Shown piece by piece: positions 44,483 through 54,756 of a stretch of 64,000 bases of DNA; the first letter of the stretch is position 1; the number at the start of each line of letters is the position of its first letter. Under the pieces are notes generated by a model that was not told where the DNA came from, searched no databases, and worked only from the letters and a program-made list of their open reading frames with translations. The position numbers and the translations under genes were made by a program. This DNA comes from Vibrio tapetis subsp. tapetis. Its GTDB lineage: Bacteria; Pseudomonadota; Gammaproteobacteria; Enterobacterales; Vibrionaceae. Location of the stretch: assembly GCF_900233005.1 (NCBI RefSeq), contig NZ_LT960611.1, positions 930,001 through 994,000 of the forward strand, read 5' to 3'.

Positions 44483-46957
44483 TCAACGTATAAAAAACTC
44501 TAATATTCGCTGTGAAGAAACAACGCCTAGGCAAGTCCCCATTTCATCCGCAATCACCCACGGTAGTGGTGTTTTTTTCTCTAACAGCCTCGCCACATCG
44601 TTAATCGTCGTTTCATCACTCAACGTAGTAAACGTGGTTTTCATCACCTGGTTGATTTTACGCTTTAGAATCACACTGTCTTTTTGGGTCTCTATCTTGG
44701 TACCCAAGGTTGGCGACAGATGTAAGTTATAGACTTCTCGATCAACCAAACCTACGCAACGCTCATTATCCACCACCATGAGTGCATCAAACTTTGCATG
44801 GCTAAATATTCGGTGAACGTCAGCAAGCGGTGCACTCGGTTCTAACATTGGCGTAGTAAAATCGCACAAACTTAAAATTCCAGCCCCTTGCTCTGCTACT
44901 CTTAGTGGCTCTAGCAACTTCATATTCTTAGTGTAATGGCGAGCTTGTTCGATCTGGGCGATCGGAACGGGTTTCGAAAAGAAATACCCTTGAATAAAAT
45001 CAACGCCCAAACTAGTGAGAACTTTGATTTCTTGAATCGTTTCCGCACCTTCCGCTATGACTTTAACCCCAAGGGTATGTGAGAGGTTAATCAGTGTTTT
45101 CACGATAAAGTAGTTCTGGGTACCGACTTTGATGTCCATGACGAACTCTCGGTCGATCTTCATAAAATCAAAATGACCATGGCTAAGATAAGAAAACGAT
45201 GAGTACCCCGTTCCAAAATCATCTATTGCGACTTTAACACCAATATTTCTTAATGCTTTTAATGCCTCAATTTGATCACCTTCACTGGCAAAATACGCAC
45301 TTTCCGTTAATTCAATTGTTACGTTTTCAGGTTCGATACCTGAATCTTGAATCATCGTCATGGCATTATTCAACACCTGCTGAGCACTCATTTTTGTATT
45401 TAGTGAGCGATTAATGGTAATGCCAATATCAGAGCCATAATGCTTGCGGATTGTTTTAAGCATTTGCAGCGATTGTCGACCGACACATCTATCAATGTTA
45501 GTAATAAGGTTAAGTTCCTCCGCCAAATTAACCAACTCTTGTGGGGAGTAGTGCTCTCCATCAATGTCATTAAAGCGACACAGCGCCTCAAACTTCACGA
45601 CTCTCCAAGTGGAGGTCGACACGATAGGTTGAAAATGAACGTCAATATCTTCATTTTTAATCGCGACGGTCAGTGCATCTTCAAGTTTTTTACGCCGTTT
45701 AGCTTCTTTGTGAATGGAGGTATCAAAAAAGTTAATGTTGTACCCTTTGCTTGAATGCTGCTCCAACATCGCTTGAGTTGCATGCGTAACAAGCAATTTG
45801 GGATTGGCTGTGTCAAACCCAAGAACCGACACACCCACTTTACCTTTAATGATGAGTGGATACAGTGCATCACCAACATGACGCTTTATCTCATGGAAAA
45901 AACGACGTATTTCTGCATGAATACTTTCAATGTTACGTTCGCTTTTGGGGCATTGCAGAGCCGCCACAAACAAATTAGCTTTCAGATAACCACACAAGAA
46001 ACGATTGTCCAACTTAGCAATCGCATTAGAAATTGCGACACGATGCTCGATGACACTTTCAGCATCAAGATTAGGCAAAAAGGTCATGACGATAATATTA
46101 TTGTCGGCCTTTTTTTCTTCCACCAATGGCAACAACTTAGCGCTGAACTCGATTTCATTTGGAAGCTGTGTTAATAGCTCAATGCCACCATGCTCGGTAT
46201 CGGCAACGCGATAAAGGTGATCAGACAAATCAACCGTATATCCAACGTAGTACACTTTTTTATTCGATAACTCGATTTTCTGTAACGTCAGATCCTGAGG
46301 TTCTATTACGTTATTTTTGCGCTTAGACAAAATCGTTCCGGTCCAGAAGCCTTTTCGATGCACCTGCTCCCATGTATCTTTAAAGAAACTCTTACTGTGC
46401 TTACCCGCATTGAACATGCGCGTTTTTTTACCTAACAGCTTCCTAATTGAATATCCGGACTTTTCTGCAAAAAGTGGATTACAAGCCAATATGTGAGTGT
46501 TTTCGTCTGTAACCACAACACCATGATGCTGATTATCAAAAATCGATGTGAATATATCGGCCATGCCACCAAGCGATGGCAACACAACGATGGGCAGCAC
46601 CGTACCACCGAGCGTGTTTTCAGACTTTTTCTCGATTATCCATTCACTAAAGATTAACGTATTACTGATTGGGGTCGACAATGTGCAGAAAACCGATTGT
46701 GTCGTTGCGCATTCTGCAGCATGTTGAAATGCTCGAACCAACTTACGACGCTCTTTATCTGAGAAAAGCGCTAACAAATCACGACTTGTTTGGATTTCTT
46801 GCTCTTGCATAAGAGCGGATAAATCGGCATTGAGAAAATCAAATTGATCGATATCGAGATTCCATGACCACTCTACAGCCGGATACCACGCAGTATCTTT
46901 GTGCCGATTTCCCTCCGACATGGATTCTAAGATGGTAGTAATAGTCGTGGTATTCAT
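44483..46957 (-). CDS. PAS-degenerate GGDEF-EAL-CBS protein, probable c-di-GMP phosphodiesterase
   Basis: An 824-residue soluble protein. Two PAS-like regions occupy about 20-260 (GVVVTDENTHILACNPLF is the clearer one). The GGDEF domain (about 265-415) is degenerate: GYLKANLF replaces the GGDEF motif. The EAL domain is intact (EAL at 457-459, ELTES, DDFGTGYSS, KIDREF, AEGAE), so c-di-GMP hydrolysis is likely. The C-terminal ~130 residues form a CBS pair (FDALMVVDNERCVGLVD, PWVIADEMGTCLGVVS) that may bind an adenosine nucleotide. No membrane segment. AAGGG six bases before 46957 decides the start; the frame opens 15 codons earlier. Confidence 0.9.
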   Translation of the reverse strand: MNTTTITTILESMSEGNRHKDTAWYPAVEWSWNLDIDQFDFLNADLSALMQEQEIQTSRDLLALFSDKERRKLVRAFQHAAECATTQSVFCTLSTPISNTLIFSEWIIEKKSENTLGGTVLPIVVLPSLGGMADIFTSIFDNQHHGVVVTDENTHILACNPLFAEKSGYSIRKLLGKKTRMFNAGKHSKSFFKDTWEQVHRKGFWTGTILSKRKNNVIEPQDLTLQKIELSNKKVYYVGYTVDLSDHLYRVADTEHGGIELLTQLPNEIEFSAKLLPLVEEKKADNNIIVMTFLPNLDAESVIEHRVAISNAIAKLDNRFLCGYLKANLFVAALQCPKSERNIESIHAEIRRFFHEIKRHVGDALYPLIIKGKVGVSVLGFDTANPKLLVTHATQAMLEQHSSKGYNINFFDTSIHKEAKRRKKLEDALTVAIKNEDIDVHFQPIVSTSTWRVVKFEALCRFNDIDGEHYSPQELVNLAEELNLITNIDRCVGRQSLQMLKTIRKHYGSDIGITINRSLNTKMSAQQVLNNAMTMIQDSGIEPENVTIELTESAYFASEGDQIEALKALRNIGVKVAIDDFGTGYSSFSYLSHGHFDFMKIDREFVMDIKVGTQNYFIVKTLINLSHTLGVKVIAEGAETIQEIKVLTSLGVDFIQGYFFSKPVPIAQIEQARHYTKNMKLLEPLRVAEQGAGILSLCDFTTPMLEPSAPLADVHRIFSHAKFDALMVVDNERCVGLVDREVYNLHLSPTLGTKIETQKDSVILKRKINQVMKTTFTTLSDETTINDVARLLEKKTPLPWVIADEMGTCLGVVSSQRILEFFIR

Positions 46958-47330
46958 CCATTGCCCTTCATCGTCATAACATGAAATCCCCAGTAAAAAC
47001 ATCTAGATTAGATTCAATTAGTTACACTAATCATAGACATTTTTTAGCAGGTAAACCCCTTATGAGCTCACACTCTTATATATCAATCACAGAGCGGCTA
47101 TTGATTGTTAACAAACCGCACAGATTGCCGTCTCCATCCCCTCAACTATAAATATAGTGGTAAAAATGCAATTAAGCGTATAAAGGTAAAACAACACATT
47201 GGCTAAATGACCGTCATTATTGACCTATTACACCGCTATTGATGGATTTGTTTTATTTGATGCAGATCACTGCTAGCCTACATCGTCGGTTGCCGCTATA
47301 ATTCCCGCCTTGCAAAATTGAGGCTAAAAT
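46958..47330. other. Divergent promoter region between the EAL protein and ygiQ
   Basis: No coding sequence seen. On the ygiQ side is TATAAT at 47297-47302 with a weak -35, and an FNR- or CRP-like site about 45 bp before the expected start point. The other 250 bp are AT-rich without other recognised signals. Confidence 0.5.
47256..47271. promoter_or_regulatory. FNR- or CRP-like site upstream of ygiQ
   Basis: TTGAT-GCAG-ATCAC matches nine of ten FNR positions; read as CRP, TTTGA-TGCAGA-TCACT matches eight of ten. The centre is about 45 bp before the likely transcript start set by TATAAT at 47297, suitable for activation. Confidence 0.45.
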
Positions 47331-49715
47331 ATGCGCAACGAAGTCACACCAATCGATCAATATCCTAAGTACTGGGCCGAATGCTACGGTACTGCTCCTT
47401 TCCTGCCGACGAGTAAGAAAGAGATGGCAAAATTGGGTTGGGATAGCTGCGATATTATCATCGTTACTGGCGATGCGTACGTGGATCACCCGAGCTTTGG
47501 TATGGCCATTATCGGGCGCCTATTAGAGTCTCAAGGATTCCGCGTTGGCATTATCTCTCAGCCTGAGTGGCAAGACAAAAATGCCTTCATGAAGTTAGGC
47601 AAACCAAATCTTTTCTTTGGTATTACTGCCGGTAACATGGACTCCATGATCAACCGCTATACATCAGACCGAAAACTTCGTCATGACGATGCATATACGC
47701 CTAACAATGAAGGCGGAAAACGTCCTGACCGAGCCACACTGGTTTATTCTCAACGTTGTCGTGAAGCCTACAAAGAAACCCCTATTGTACTTGGTGGTAT
47801 TGAGGCCAGCCTTCGACGTATTGCGCACTATGATTACTGGTCAGACAAAGTCCGCCGTTCAATCATATTCGATGCAAAAGCCGATATTTTGCTGTTTGGT
47901 AACGCAGAACGTGCACTGGTTGAAGTAGCCCACCGCCTAGCGAATGGCGAAGATATTGCACAACTTACGGGTATTCGTGGTACTGCATTGAACATTGCAG
48001 AGCCACCTGAACAGTTCAAGATCATCGATTCATCTCGAATTGAGAAACCGGGTAAAGCCTTTGTGCCTGTTAACCCGTACGTAGTTGAAACCGATTGTGG
48101 CCCTAAAACGCAAGAGCCTGCAAAAGCCGAACCCATCGTTATTCGCCCGTCACGACACGACTCGAAAACAACAGCAGTAAGACTGCCTCCGTTTGAAAAA
48201 CTGAATAACGACCGTATATTATATGCGCACGCGACTCGTGTCATGCACTTGGAAACCAACCCACACTCTGGACGCGCCCTTATTCAGAAGCATGCTAATC
48301 GTGAATTGTGGGTCAACCAACCGCCTATCCCTCTAACCACTGAAGAGATGGATTTTGTGTTTGGTCTTCCTTATGCGCGTGTACCGCACCCTATGTATGG
48401 TAAAGCAAAGATCCCAGCTTACGACATGATCAAGACTTCAGTTAACATCATGCGTGGTTGTTTCGGCGGCTGCTCATTCTGTTCGATCACCGAACATGAA
48501 GGCCGTATTATTCAAAACCGTTCACAAGAATCCATTTTGAACGAGTTAGAAGAAATTAGAGACAAAGTCCCGGGCTTTACTGGCACGATTTCAGATCTTG
48601 GTGGCCCTACGGCGAATATGTATCGTTTGGGGTGTAATGACCCTAAAGCTGAGGCGAATTGTCGTCGCCCTGCGTGTGTGTTCCCTAGCATCTGTAACAA
48701 ACTAGATACCGATCATAAGCACACGATCGATCTCTATCGCGCAGCTCGTAATGTAAAAGGCATCAAGAAAGTCATGATCGCTTCTGGCGTTCGTTATGAT
48801 TTAGCCATCGAATCACCAGAATATGTGAAAGAACTGGTAACACACCACGTTGGTGGCTACCTCAAGATTGCACCTGAGCATACTGAAAAAGGCCCATTAG
48901 ATAAAATGATGAAGCCGGGCATGGGTGCATATGATCAATTCAAAAACATGTTTGAAAAATACAGCAAAGAAGCTGGCAAAAAGCAGTATCTTATCCCGTA
49001 CTTCATTTCCGCTCACCCGGGAACCGAAGACGAAGACATGCTTAACCTTGCTATGTGGTTGAAGACTAACGAATACGAATGTGATCAAGTACAAAACTTC
49101 TACCCATCGCCGATGTGTAACGCAACGTCGATGTACTATTCGGAAACTAACCCGCTCAAGCGTGTGAAGTATAAGCAACGTGAAGATGTGCCAGTGCCAA
49201 AAGGTGAACGCCATCGCAGGCTACACAAAGCCCTGCTACGCTATCATGATCCTGCTAACTGGCCTTTGATTCGAGAAGCACTGATTGATATGGGTAAAAA
49301 GTACCTGATTGGTGATAAACCTGGCTGCTTAGTACCAGAGGAAGACACCGATACGCTCACACCAGCTCAACGCCGTAAATCTGGTAGACATGGTGCGAAC
49401 CGCTTTGCAACTAAGCATACTCAGGCGCAGTTTGATCAGCGTAAGCCATCCCACCGTTGTGACTCTTCGCAGAACGGAGCAAAGCAAAACGGCTCTAAAC
49501 CAAATAGCTCTAGACCGACAAGCAATAAGCAAGGTGGCAATGGTCAATCACAAGCGACAAATGGAAATCAGCCAAAACGCGGTGGTGGTAAACCTCAGCG
49601 TCCTGGAGCAAAACCCCAAAGTGCAGGCAACACTGGCAACCGAAACAACCATGCCGGTAAAAAGCCAGCTGGAAATGGTAAGCCAGCTCGTAGTGGTTCT
49701 GGTAAGAGAAAATAG
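47331..49715 (+). CDS. ygiQ: YgiQ family radical SAM protein
   Basis: A 794-residue UPF0313/YgiQ protein. The radical SAM cluster Cys are C377, C381, C384 in CFGGCSFC. The N-terminal domain ([28 protein letters not shown]) is the cobalamin-binding-like region of this family. A further Cys group lies in [12 protein letters not shown]. The last ~100 residues are a lysine-, asparagine-, glycine- and proline-rich tail of low complexity, extending beyond the folded part. The reaction catalysed by YgiQ is not established. Single-gene unit between a regulated-looking promoter and a terminator. Confidence 0.93.
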   Translation: MRNEVTPIDQYPKYWAECYGTAPFLPTSKKEMAKLGWDSCDIIIVTGDAYVDHPSFGMAIIGRLLESQGFRVGIISQPEWQDKNAFMKLGKPNLFFGITAGNMDSMINRYTSDRKLRHDDAYTPNNEGGKRPDRATLVYSQRCREAYKETPIVLGGIEASLRRIAHYDYWSDKVRRSIIFDAKADILLFGNAERALVEVAHRLANGEDIAQLTGIRGTALNIAEPPEQFKIIDSSRIEKPGKAFVPVNPYVVETDCGPKTQEPAKAEPIVIRPSRHDSKTTAVRLPPFEKLNNDRILYAHATRVMHLETNPHSGRALIQKHANRELWVNQPPIPLTTEEMDFVFGLPYARVPHPMYGKAKIPAYDMIKTSVNIMRGCFGGCSFCSITEHEGRIIQNRSQESILNELEEIRDKVPGFTGTISDLGGPTANMYRLGCNDPKAEANCRRPACVFPSICNKLDTDHKHTIDLYRAARNVKGIKKVMIASGVRYDLAIESPEYVKELVTHHVGGYLKIAPEHTEKGPLDKMMKPGMGAYDQFKNMFEKYSKEAGKKQYLIPYFISAHPGTEDEDMLNLAMWLKTNEYECDQVQNFYPSPMCNATSMYYSETNPLKRVKYKQREDVPVPKGERHRRLHKALLRYHDPANWPLIREALIDMGKKYLIGDKPGCLVPEEDTDTLTPAQRRKSGRHGANRFATKHTQAQFDQRKPSHRCDSSQNGAKQNGSKPNSSRPTSNKQGGNGQSQATNGNQPKRGGGKPQRPGAKPQSAGNTGNRNNHAGKKPAGNGKPARSGSGKRK

Positions 49716-49729
49716 ACTGAAGTAAAAAC

Positions 49730-49759
49730 AAAAAATGCGACCGATTGGTCGCATTTTTT
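49730..49759. terminator. Bidirectional terminator between ygiQ and gtrA
   Basis: TGCGACC (49736-49742) pairs with GGTCGCA (49747-49753) around GATT, A's before and T's after. Confidence 0.85.
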
Positions 49760-49803
49760 ATATCTATTAAAACCGATATTTATACCGCACTTTTCGGTAG
49801 CAA

Positions 49804-50250
49804 TTAGCTTTCGCTTTTGTCAGCAAATACCCACTTGGAACTCAAAAAGTAGTTACTGACCATTCCGACCAAAATACCCGCCACCAAAGCCACATAGGCC
49901 ATGATACCTTGCTCTCCTAGGTATGTAATACATAACTTAAAGACCAACAGGTTAGGAACAGCGGAACAACAAGCCGCAACCAATGACTTCTGCCATTGCG
50001 TTCTTCGGCTCACTTTCTTTCTGTCACTGAAAGTCAGCATGCGGTTGCCAAGCCATGTAGCACTAGCGGCACAGACAAAAGCAATCACTCGAGTAGGAAA
50101 AATCTCGAGCTTAACAACATAGAGAAAGAAACTAAAGATAGAAACATCAACAACAAAGCCAATGCCCCCAACGATCGCAAACTTTACCACACGGTGCTTA
50201 AGCAGTTGTTGCAGCAGTGGATGCTGCAACAATTTATTAATGACTGACAT
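49804..50250 (-). CDS. GtrA-family membrane protein
   Basis: A 148-residue protein with four hydrophobic segments and the GtrA motifs KFAIVGGIGFVVD and FWLSSKWVF-like ending (YFLSSKWVF). GtrA proteins are thought to flip lipid-linked sugars across the inner membrane. It lies 5 bp after a glycosyltransferase 39 gene on the same strand, so they form an operon that probably adds a sugar to a surface glycan or lipid A. Confidence 0.9.
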   Translation of the reverse strand: MSVINKLLQHPLLQQLLKHRVVKFAIVGGIGFVVDVSIFSFFLYVVKLEIFPTRVIAFVCAASATWLGNRMLTFSDRKKVSRRTQWQKSLVAACCSAVPNLLVFKLCITYLGEQGIMAYVALVAGILVGMVSNYFLSSKWVFADKSES

Positions 50251-50255
50251 AGTAA

Positions 50256-51647
50256 CTACTGACAGAAATACAAGTAGCGGTTTGCGTTTTCAGACTGACG
50301 TTCACAGCTTTCCGTCAAACCCTTGCTATCAATAAAGCTTGGCAGGCTGTCTTTACGGCCGACAACATAGAAGCCGTTGTCATGCCCTTTAAAGTCATCA
50401 TCACCCTGAAAGTACACAGCTTTACCAAAGCTATAGTATTGGCCTGAGAACGGACGACTGCCAACGTAGTACACTGGAAGACTAGAGTCTGCATTGGTGT
50501 AAAGTTCTTTTTCACTTCGCTCGGTTCCTGTTTTAAAGGTGATCACACCAACAGCAATGATTAACAGAACAGGCACAATTAATGCGACTTTACTAAACCA
50601 TTTCTCATCGCCTTTGATTAAACAAGCGAAAATCAAACCAATGGCAGGAATACCAGGAAGTACGTAAGCAGGTAAAATATTACCGGCGAACGAGAACAAG
50701 ATCATCGGAGCAATCATCCAGCAGAATAAGAAACTCAGCAAACCAGGATTCGCGGCGTTAAATGCTTTAATTTGAACTCGACGAGTCCAAGCCATGATCA
50801 TCAAAGCGATAGACCAAGGCGCTGCAGATTGAACCCAGAACCACCAAATAATACCACGAGGCTCATCATGAGCGTTGCCGTACAAGTCACCGTCCCAACC
50901 GGGAACCATAAAGCGCTTGTAGTGCTCACCAACGATAAAGTAATCAAGGAAGCCTGGCGTTGCCCTTTCTGCCATAATGAACCAAGGCAAAGCAACGATA
51001 CACATTAAGATCAGGCCCTTAACAATAGGAAAACGTTGCCATAGTTCTTTAAAGGCACCGATAAACCCGTGCTGGATTACCATGAATGGGAACACACCCA
51101 AACCAAAAATAACAATAGTTACCGGGCCTTTAGAAAGCAGCGCAAAACCTAAACCAATGAAACCGATATAGCCCCATTTTTGGTCGCCTTGCCAACAAAA
51201 GTAAAAACCAACCATCGCGACAGCAAGAGACAAGGTCATCGCCATGTCTGTCATTACCGCACCGGCTGAGATAGAAAAAATAGCGGTAGATGCTAGAACA
51301 GCAGCAGAAACGAGCGGGTTAATGCCCACTCTTTTAGCAAAATAAGCGCAAACACCAATGGTTGCTAGACCCGCTAACCAGTGAGGAAAGCGAACCCCAA
51401 ACTCAGAAAGACCTAGGACTTCAATACCCACGGCACTAAGCCAAGTAAACATAGGAGGTTTACCCCAAAATGGCACGTTATAGTCTGTCATTGGTGTCAA
51501 CCAGTTACCGGTCTCGACCATGATTCGAGCCATTTCACCATAACGAGCTTCGGTAGTATCCATTAATGGGTATAGTGCTAACGTGACTAAACGCAGCAAA
51601 ATTGCGATACCAAATAAGCCCCACAAGTGTTTTGAAGTTAACTTCAC
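50256..51647 (-). CDS. Glycosyltransferase family 39 (ArnT/PMT-like)
   Basis: A 463-residue membrane glycosyltransferase with about eleven helices. It has the conserved N-terminal DTTEARYGEMARIM, which holds the catalytic Asp of the first periplasmic loop, and PFWGKPPMFTW. The family uses undecaprenyl- or polyprenyl-phosphate sugars. ArnT (lipid A aminoarabinose) is the nearest named relative, but specificity is not evident. GTG start with GGGGA just upstream. First gene of the pair with gtrA; its leader contains a terminator-like hairpin. Confidence 0.85.
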   Translation of the reverse strand: MKLTSKHLWGLFGIAILLRLVTLALYPLMDTTEARYGEMARIMVETGNWLTPMTDYNVPFWGKPPMFTWLSAVGIEVLGLSEFGVRFPHWLAGLATIGVCAYFAKRVGINPLVSAAVLASTAIFSISAGAVMTDMAMTLSLAVAMVGFYFCWQGDQKWGYIGFIGLGFALLSKGPVTIVIFGLGVFPFMVIQHGFIGAFKELWQRFPIVKGLILMCIVALPWFIMAERATPGFLDYFIVGEHYKRFMVPGWDGDLYGNAHDEPRGIIWWFWVQSAAPWSIALMIMAWTRRVQIKAFNAANPGLLSFLFCWMIAPMILFSFAGNILPAYVLPGIPAIGLIFACLIKGDEKWFSKVALIVPVLLIIAVGVITFKTGTERSEKELYTNADSSLPVYYVGSRPFSGQYYSFGKAVYFQGDDDFKGHDNGFYVVGRKDSLPSFIDSKGLTESCERQSENANRYLYFCQ

Positions 51648-51664
51648 TTCCGTCCCCTAAATCA

Positions 51665-51700
51665 TTCAAAAAATAAAAACAGCGAAATCTATTCGCTGTT
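51665..51700 (-). terminator. Terminator-like hairpin in the leader of the GT39 gene
   Basis: On the minus strand AACAGCGAA and TTCGCTGTT form a 9-bp stem around a 5-base loop, followed by a T-rich run. It sits ~20 bp before the GT39 ribosome-binding site and after a TACAAT box at about 51724-51729. It may end read-through from the upstream gene or act as an attenuator. Confidence 0.55.
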
Positions 51701-52087
51701 CAAAATGTACGTAATTAGTGCCTAGATTGTACCTAAAGCACTGAGCCGATGCACCAAAATAGAAACTCGGCTCGCTTTTCTTCTGCTTTATGACCACAGA
51801 AACGCCCAATGGTGCAATCTGAATATCATGTCGAGTAAAAATTCTGCCGCCATTGATGCTATGTGCATTATATTACTCATAGATAAATAATCGACACTTA
51901 AGTCACAATTTTTGATGATAATTCGATTTTTGGACCACCTTTAGGCTATGTGGCTTTGAATGTCTTCAATATAGTCATTCATTTTAAGAGGTTTGCTAAA
52001 AAAGTACCTTACGTTAGCGCATTCCTATTTCTTGAAAATCACTAGAAAAATGATGATTCTCGCCCAAGCGAAGGCAGTTTAAGTTAT
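51701..52087. other. Intergenic region before the GT39 gene
   Basis: Contains a TACAAT -10-like box (minus strand, near 51724-51729) without a good -35, an inverted repeat GAGCCGA/TCGGCTC spanning about 51742-51773, and a short remnant of a response-regulator-like frame near its right end (separate entry). No intact gene seen. Confidence 0.45.
51941..52021 (-). pseudogene. Possible remnant of a receiver-domain gene
   Basis: The minus strand ends in a frame reading ANVRYFFSKPLKMNDYIEDI and a few more residues before TAA at 51941. The SKP and the following helix look like the end of a CheY-like receiver domain. A stop codon lies in frame 27 codons upstream, and a neighbouring frame supplies SDFQEIGMR just before, as if a frameshift had occurred. 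The piece is short, so it may be chance. Confidence 0.3.
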
Positions 52088-54559
52088 CTAAGGATACCGA
52101 GTGATCAACTGCGGCAACGGCAATGGCTTATCGATAAGGTAACCTTGTAATATGTCACAGTGGTAACTCTCTAAGGTCTCTTTTTGAGCTTGTGTTTCAA
52201 CCCCTTCAGCAACGATCGTCATGTCCGACGAATGGCCAATCGCGATGATGGCCTTCACCAATGAATCACTTTGTTTAGAGCTCATCATTTTGTCTACAAA
52301 AGTCCGGTCAATTTTGATCTCGTTGATTGGTAAATTACTGAGATAACTCAAGGATGAATACCCGGTACCAAAGTCATCCAAAGAAATGGTAATCCCCAAC
52401 GTTCTGAGCTCTTCAATAACGGGAGACACTTTAACGAGATCGTTAATTAACACGTTTTCTGTTATCTCTAACGTGATGCGTTCATAACTGATTTGATGAG
52501 CGTCGATTGCCGCACAAAGTTGCGTGACAAATTGACTACTCATTAACTGAATCGGAGAGATATTAATAGACAACGCAATGTTCGACTCATTCTCTGGAAA
52601 CGCTTCGGCTATGTCTTGGCAAGCCTGATTAATAACAAACATACCAATGGTATTAATCAAACCGATGTCTTCGGCAACCGCGATGAACTCGACCGGAGAT
52701 ACATGGCCCAGTTGCGCATTATGCCAACGTGATAATGCCTCTACACCGCAGATCATGCCCGTTTTAACATCTATCTGAGGCTGGTAGAGAACCGAAATTT
52801 CCTTACGATATAAGGCATCTCGAAGCTCTCGTTCCAGTAAGAAATCATATTGTACTTGGCGATTAATGGCATTATCAAAAAACAGCACATCGCCTTTTTG
52901 CCGCGCTTTAGATTTGTACAATACGATATCAGCTTTTGAAATCAGATCTTCGGGTTCATCTCCATCAGATGGGTACATTGAGACCCCAATGGTGCAAGAG
53001 ATAAAGACGACTCGCCCTTGAATAACAAATTGACGCTCGAACACACTTTTAATGAGGTCTACTTTTTGTTCAGCCTCACCTAAACTTTCTAAACAAGGAA
53101 AGCAGAACACGAACTCATCGCCACCAAACCTAGAAATACTCTCACCAGGCAGCATTAACTCTTCGAACTTTTTGCCGATCTCGCCCAGTAATAAATCCCC
53201 GGCGGAATGACCATAAACGTCATTTACTTTTTTAAAGTCATCTAAGTCTACAAACATCACGGCAAGTTGCTGATAACTTGCTTGAGAACGCTCTATACCC
53301 TGTTCAATATGTTCGTGGAGCAATACCCTATTTGGGAGCCCCGTTAGAGAGTCATGCAGAGCCATGTGTTCTAGTTGATTTTTTGTATCTTCTAAATTAC
53401 CAAAATCGTTTTCAATTTTAGCTTGGAATTTATTAAAACGAACAGATATCAACCGACTAAGCCCAAACGACAACAGAGCCAGAATCAGAGCCGAAGCCGC
53501 CCCCATAAGAGCAACATTCGTTAAGTCACTCCGATTCGCGTCTTCAAAATAAGCCTTGCGCTCGTTCAGATAATTCTCCAGGACATCTACATATACCCCA
53601 CTGCCGACGCTCCAGTTCCAATCCTTAAACTGCATGACGTAACTGATTTTATCTGCACTCTTCACACCTTCTGGAATATACGCACTCTTATAATGCACAA
53701 ATTTCTGATGATTGATCACCAGTTTTTCCATCGCATCTTTATCTCTGTCATTACTCAAGTTATAAATATTCTCACCCACAAACTCTGGCTCTCTGTGTGC
53801 CAATATTCCCCCTTTGTCATCCAAGATAAAGACATAACCGTACAAACCAAAACGGATACCATTAACCCACTGCAAAACTTGTTTCTTGATGTCATTTTCT
53901 ACATCAACGACATAATCTCCGGTTCCTATAAACCAATCATAAGGCTCAAAATATTGACCAAAACCAATTTTTTCAAACTCTTGGTTTTTATTTTGCGGTT
54001 TGACGAACCACCAGCGATAAAACGCTTCTCCCTTCTCTTTAACTTGCTCGCCCATCTCTCGGACAATGTAACTGCCACGCACGTCTTTAAAGTCCCAAAG
54101 CGACTTTCCTTCGACATGAGGAAGTAACGGATGCATCACGTTTATTCCATTGGTTTTATAAATGAAAAAGTAGCCACGACCGTCATTAAAACGAATGTCA
54201 CGAAGTGCTTGAGTAATCAGCGCAGTGACTTCAGCTTCGGATTTATCTTGGTTGTTTTCGTAAAGGTTAGTCGCAATTTTATGCGCTTCATGAATGCGTT
54301 GTTTAATGGTGGTTTCAAGGGTGGTTTGAGTTTGGTCTTTGGCGTATTGGATCTGCTGCTCTACGTACTCAACTTGATTCTTGAGCAGTTCCTTTTGGCG
54401 CAATACAAACTCTTGGTGAAGGGTGTCGATTTCTTTGGCACTACTTCGAATATCATCTTCAATAACAATCGCGAGCAATACGATAGTAAACAGAATAACA
54501 ATGCTGGCTGGCGCAAATTTTATGAGCCTAAAAAGCTTTTTGTCATTGAGTTCAGCCAT
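52088..54559 (-). CDS. Cache-GGDEF-EAL membrane protein
   Basis: An 823-residue inner-membrane protein. Helix 1 (about 15-33) and helix 2 (about 355-375) enclose a periplasmic double-Cache sensor with GRGYFFIYKTNGINVMHP and YGYVFILDDKGGILAH. The GGDEF domain has an intact motif (GGDEF at 479-483), so diguanylate cyclase activity is possible; the EAL domain is intact too (EAL at 607-609, DDFGTGYSS, AEGVET). The net effect on c-di-GMP depends on the sensed ligand, unknown here. It is monocistronic. Confidence 0.93.
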   Translation of the reverse strand: MAELNDKKLFRLIKFAPASIVILFTIVLLAIVIEDDIRSSAKEIDTLHQEFVLRQKELLKNQVEYVEQQIQYAKDQTQTTLETTIKQRIHEAHKIATNLYENNQDKSEAEVTALITQALRDIRFNDGRGYFFIYKTNGINVMHPLLPHVEGKSLWDFKDVRGSYIVREMGEQVKEKGEAFYRWWFVKPQNKNQEFEKIGFGQYFEPYDWFIGTGDYVVDVENDIKKQVLQWVNGIRFGLYGYVFILDDKGGILAHREPEFVGENIYNLSNDRDKDAMEKLVINHQKFVHYKSAYIPEGVKSADKISYVMQFKDWNWSVGSGVYVDVLENYLNERKAYFEDANRSDLTNVALMGAASALILALLSFGLSRLISVRFNKFQAKIENDFGNLEDTKNQLEHMALHDSLTGLPNRVLLHEHIEQGIERSQASYQQLAVMFVDLDDFKKVNDVYGHSAGDLLLGEIGKKFEELMLPGESISRFGGDEFVFCFPCLESLGEAEQKVDLIKSVFERQFVIQGRVVFISCTIGVSMYPSDGDEPEDLISKADIVLYKSKARQKGDVLFFDNAINRQVQYDFLLERELRDALYRKEISVLYQPQIDVKTGMICGVEALSRWHNAQLGHVSPVEFIAVAEDIGLINTIGMFVINQACQDIAEAFPENESNIALSINISPIQLMSSQFVTQLCAAIDAHQISYERITLEITENVLINDLVKVSPVIEELRTLGITISLDDFGTGYSSLSYLSNLPINEIKIDRTFVDKMMSSKQSDSLVKAIIAIGHSSDMTIVAEGVETQAQKETLESYHCDILQGYLIDKPLPLPQLITRYP

Positions 54560-54756
54560 TATTCGTCACCTATTTATCATTCACTTTAGTAAACATAGCT
54601 AATCTCATAATGAACCGCGAGGCAATTTTCTATAAATGATTTATAAATCAATAAAACAACGTCTTATACGGCGATTTTACAACCAGAAGATGCTTCAGTT
54701 CACACTCCTTTACTGGTAGCCTACTCGCGGGAATATGCACTCTACGAGCAGCGAAT

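Noticed and set aside
50256..51647. ArnT proper (aminoarabinose transfer to lipid A)
   Set aside because: The gene is not in an arn operon, and the protein is shorter (463 residues) than E. coli ArnT (about 550), so only the family is named.
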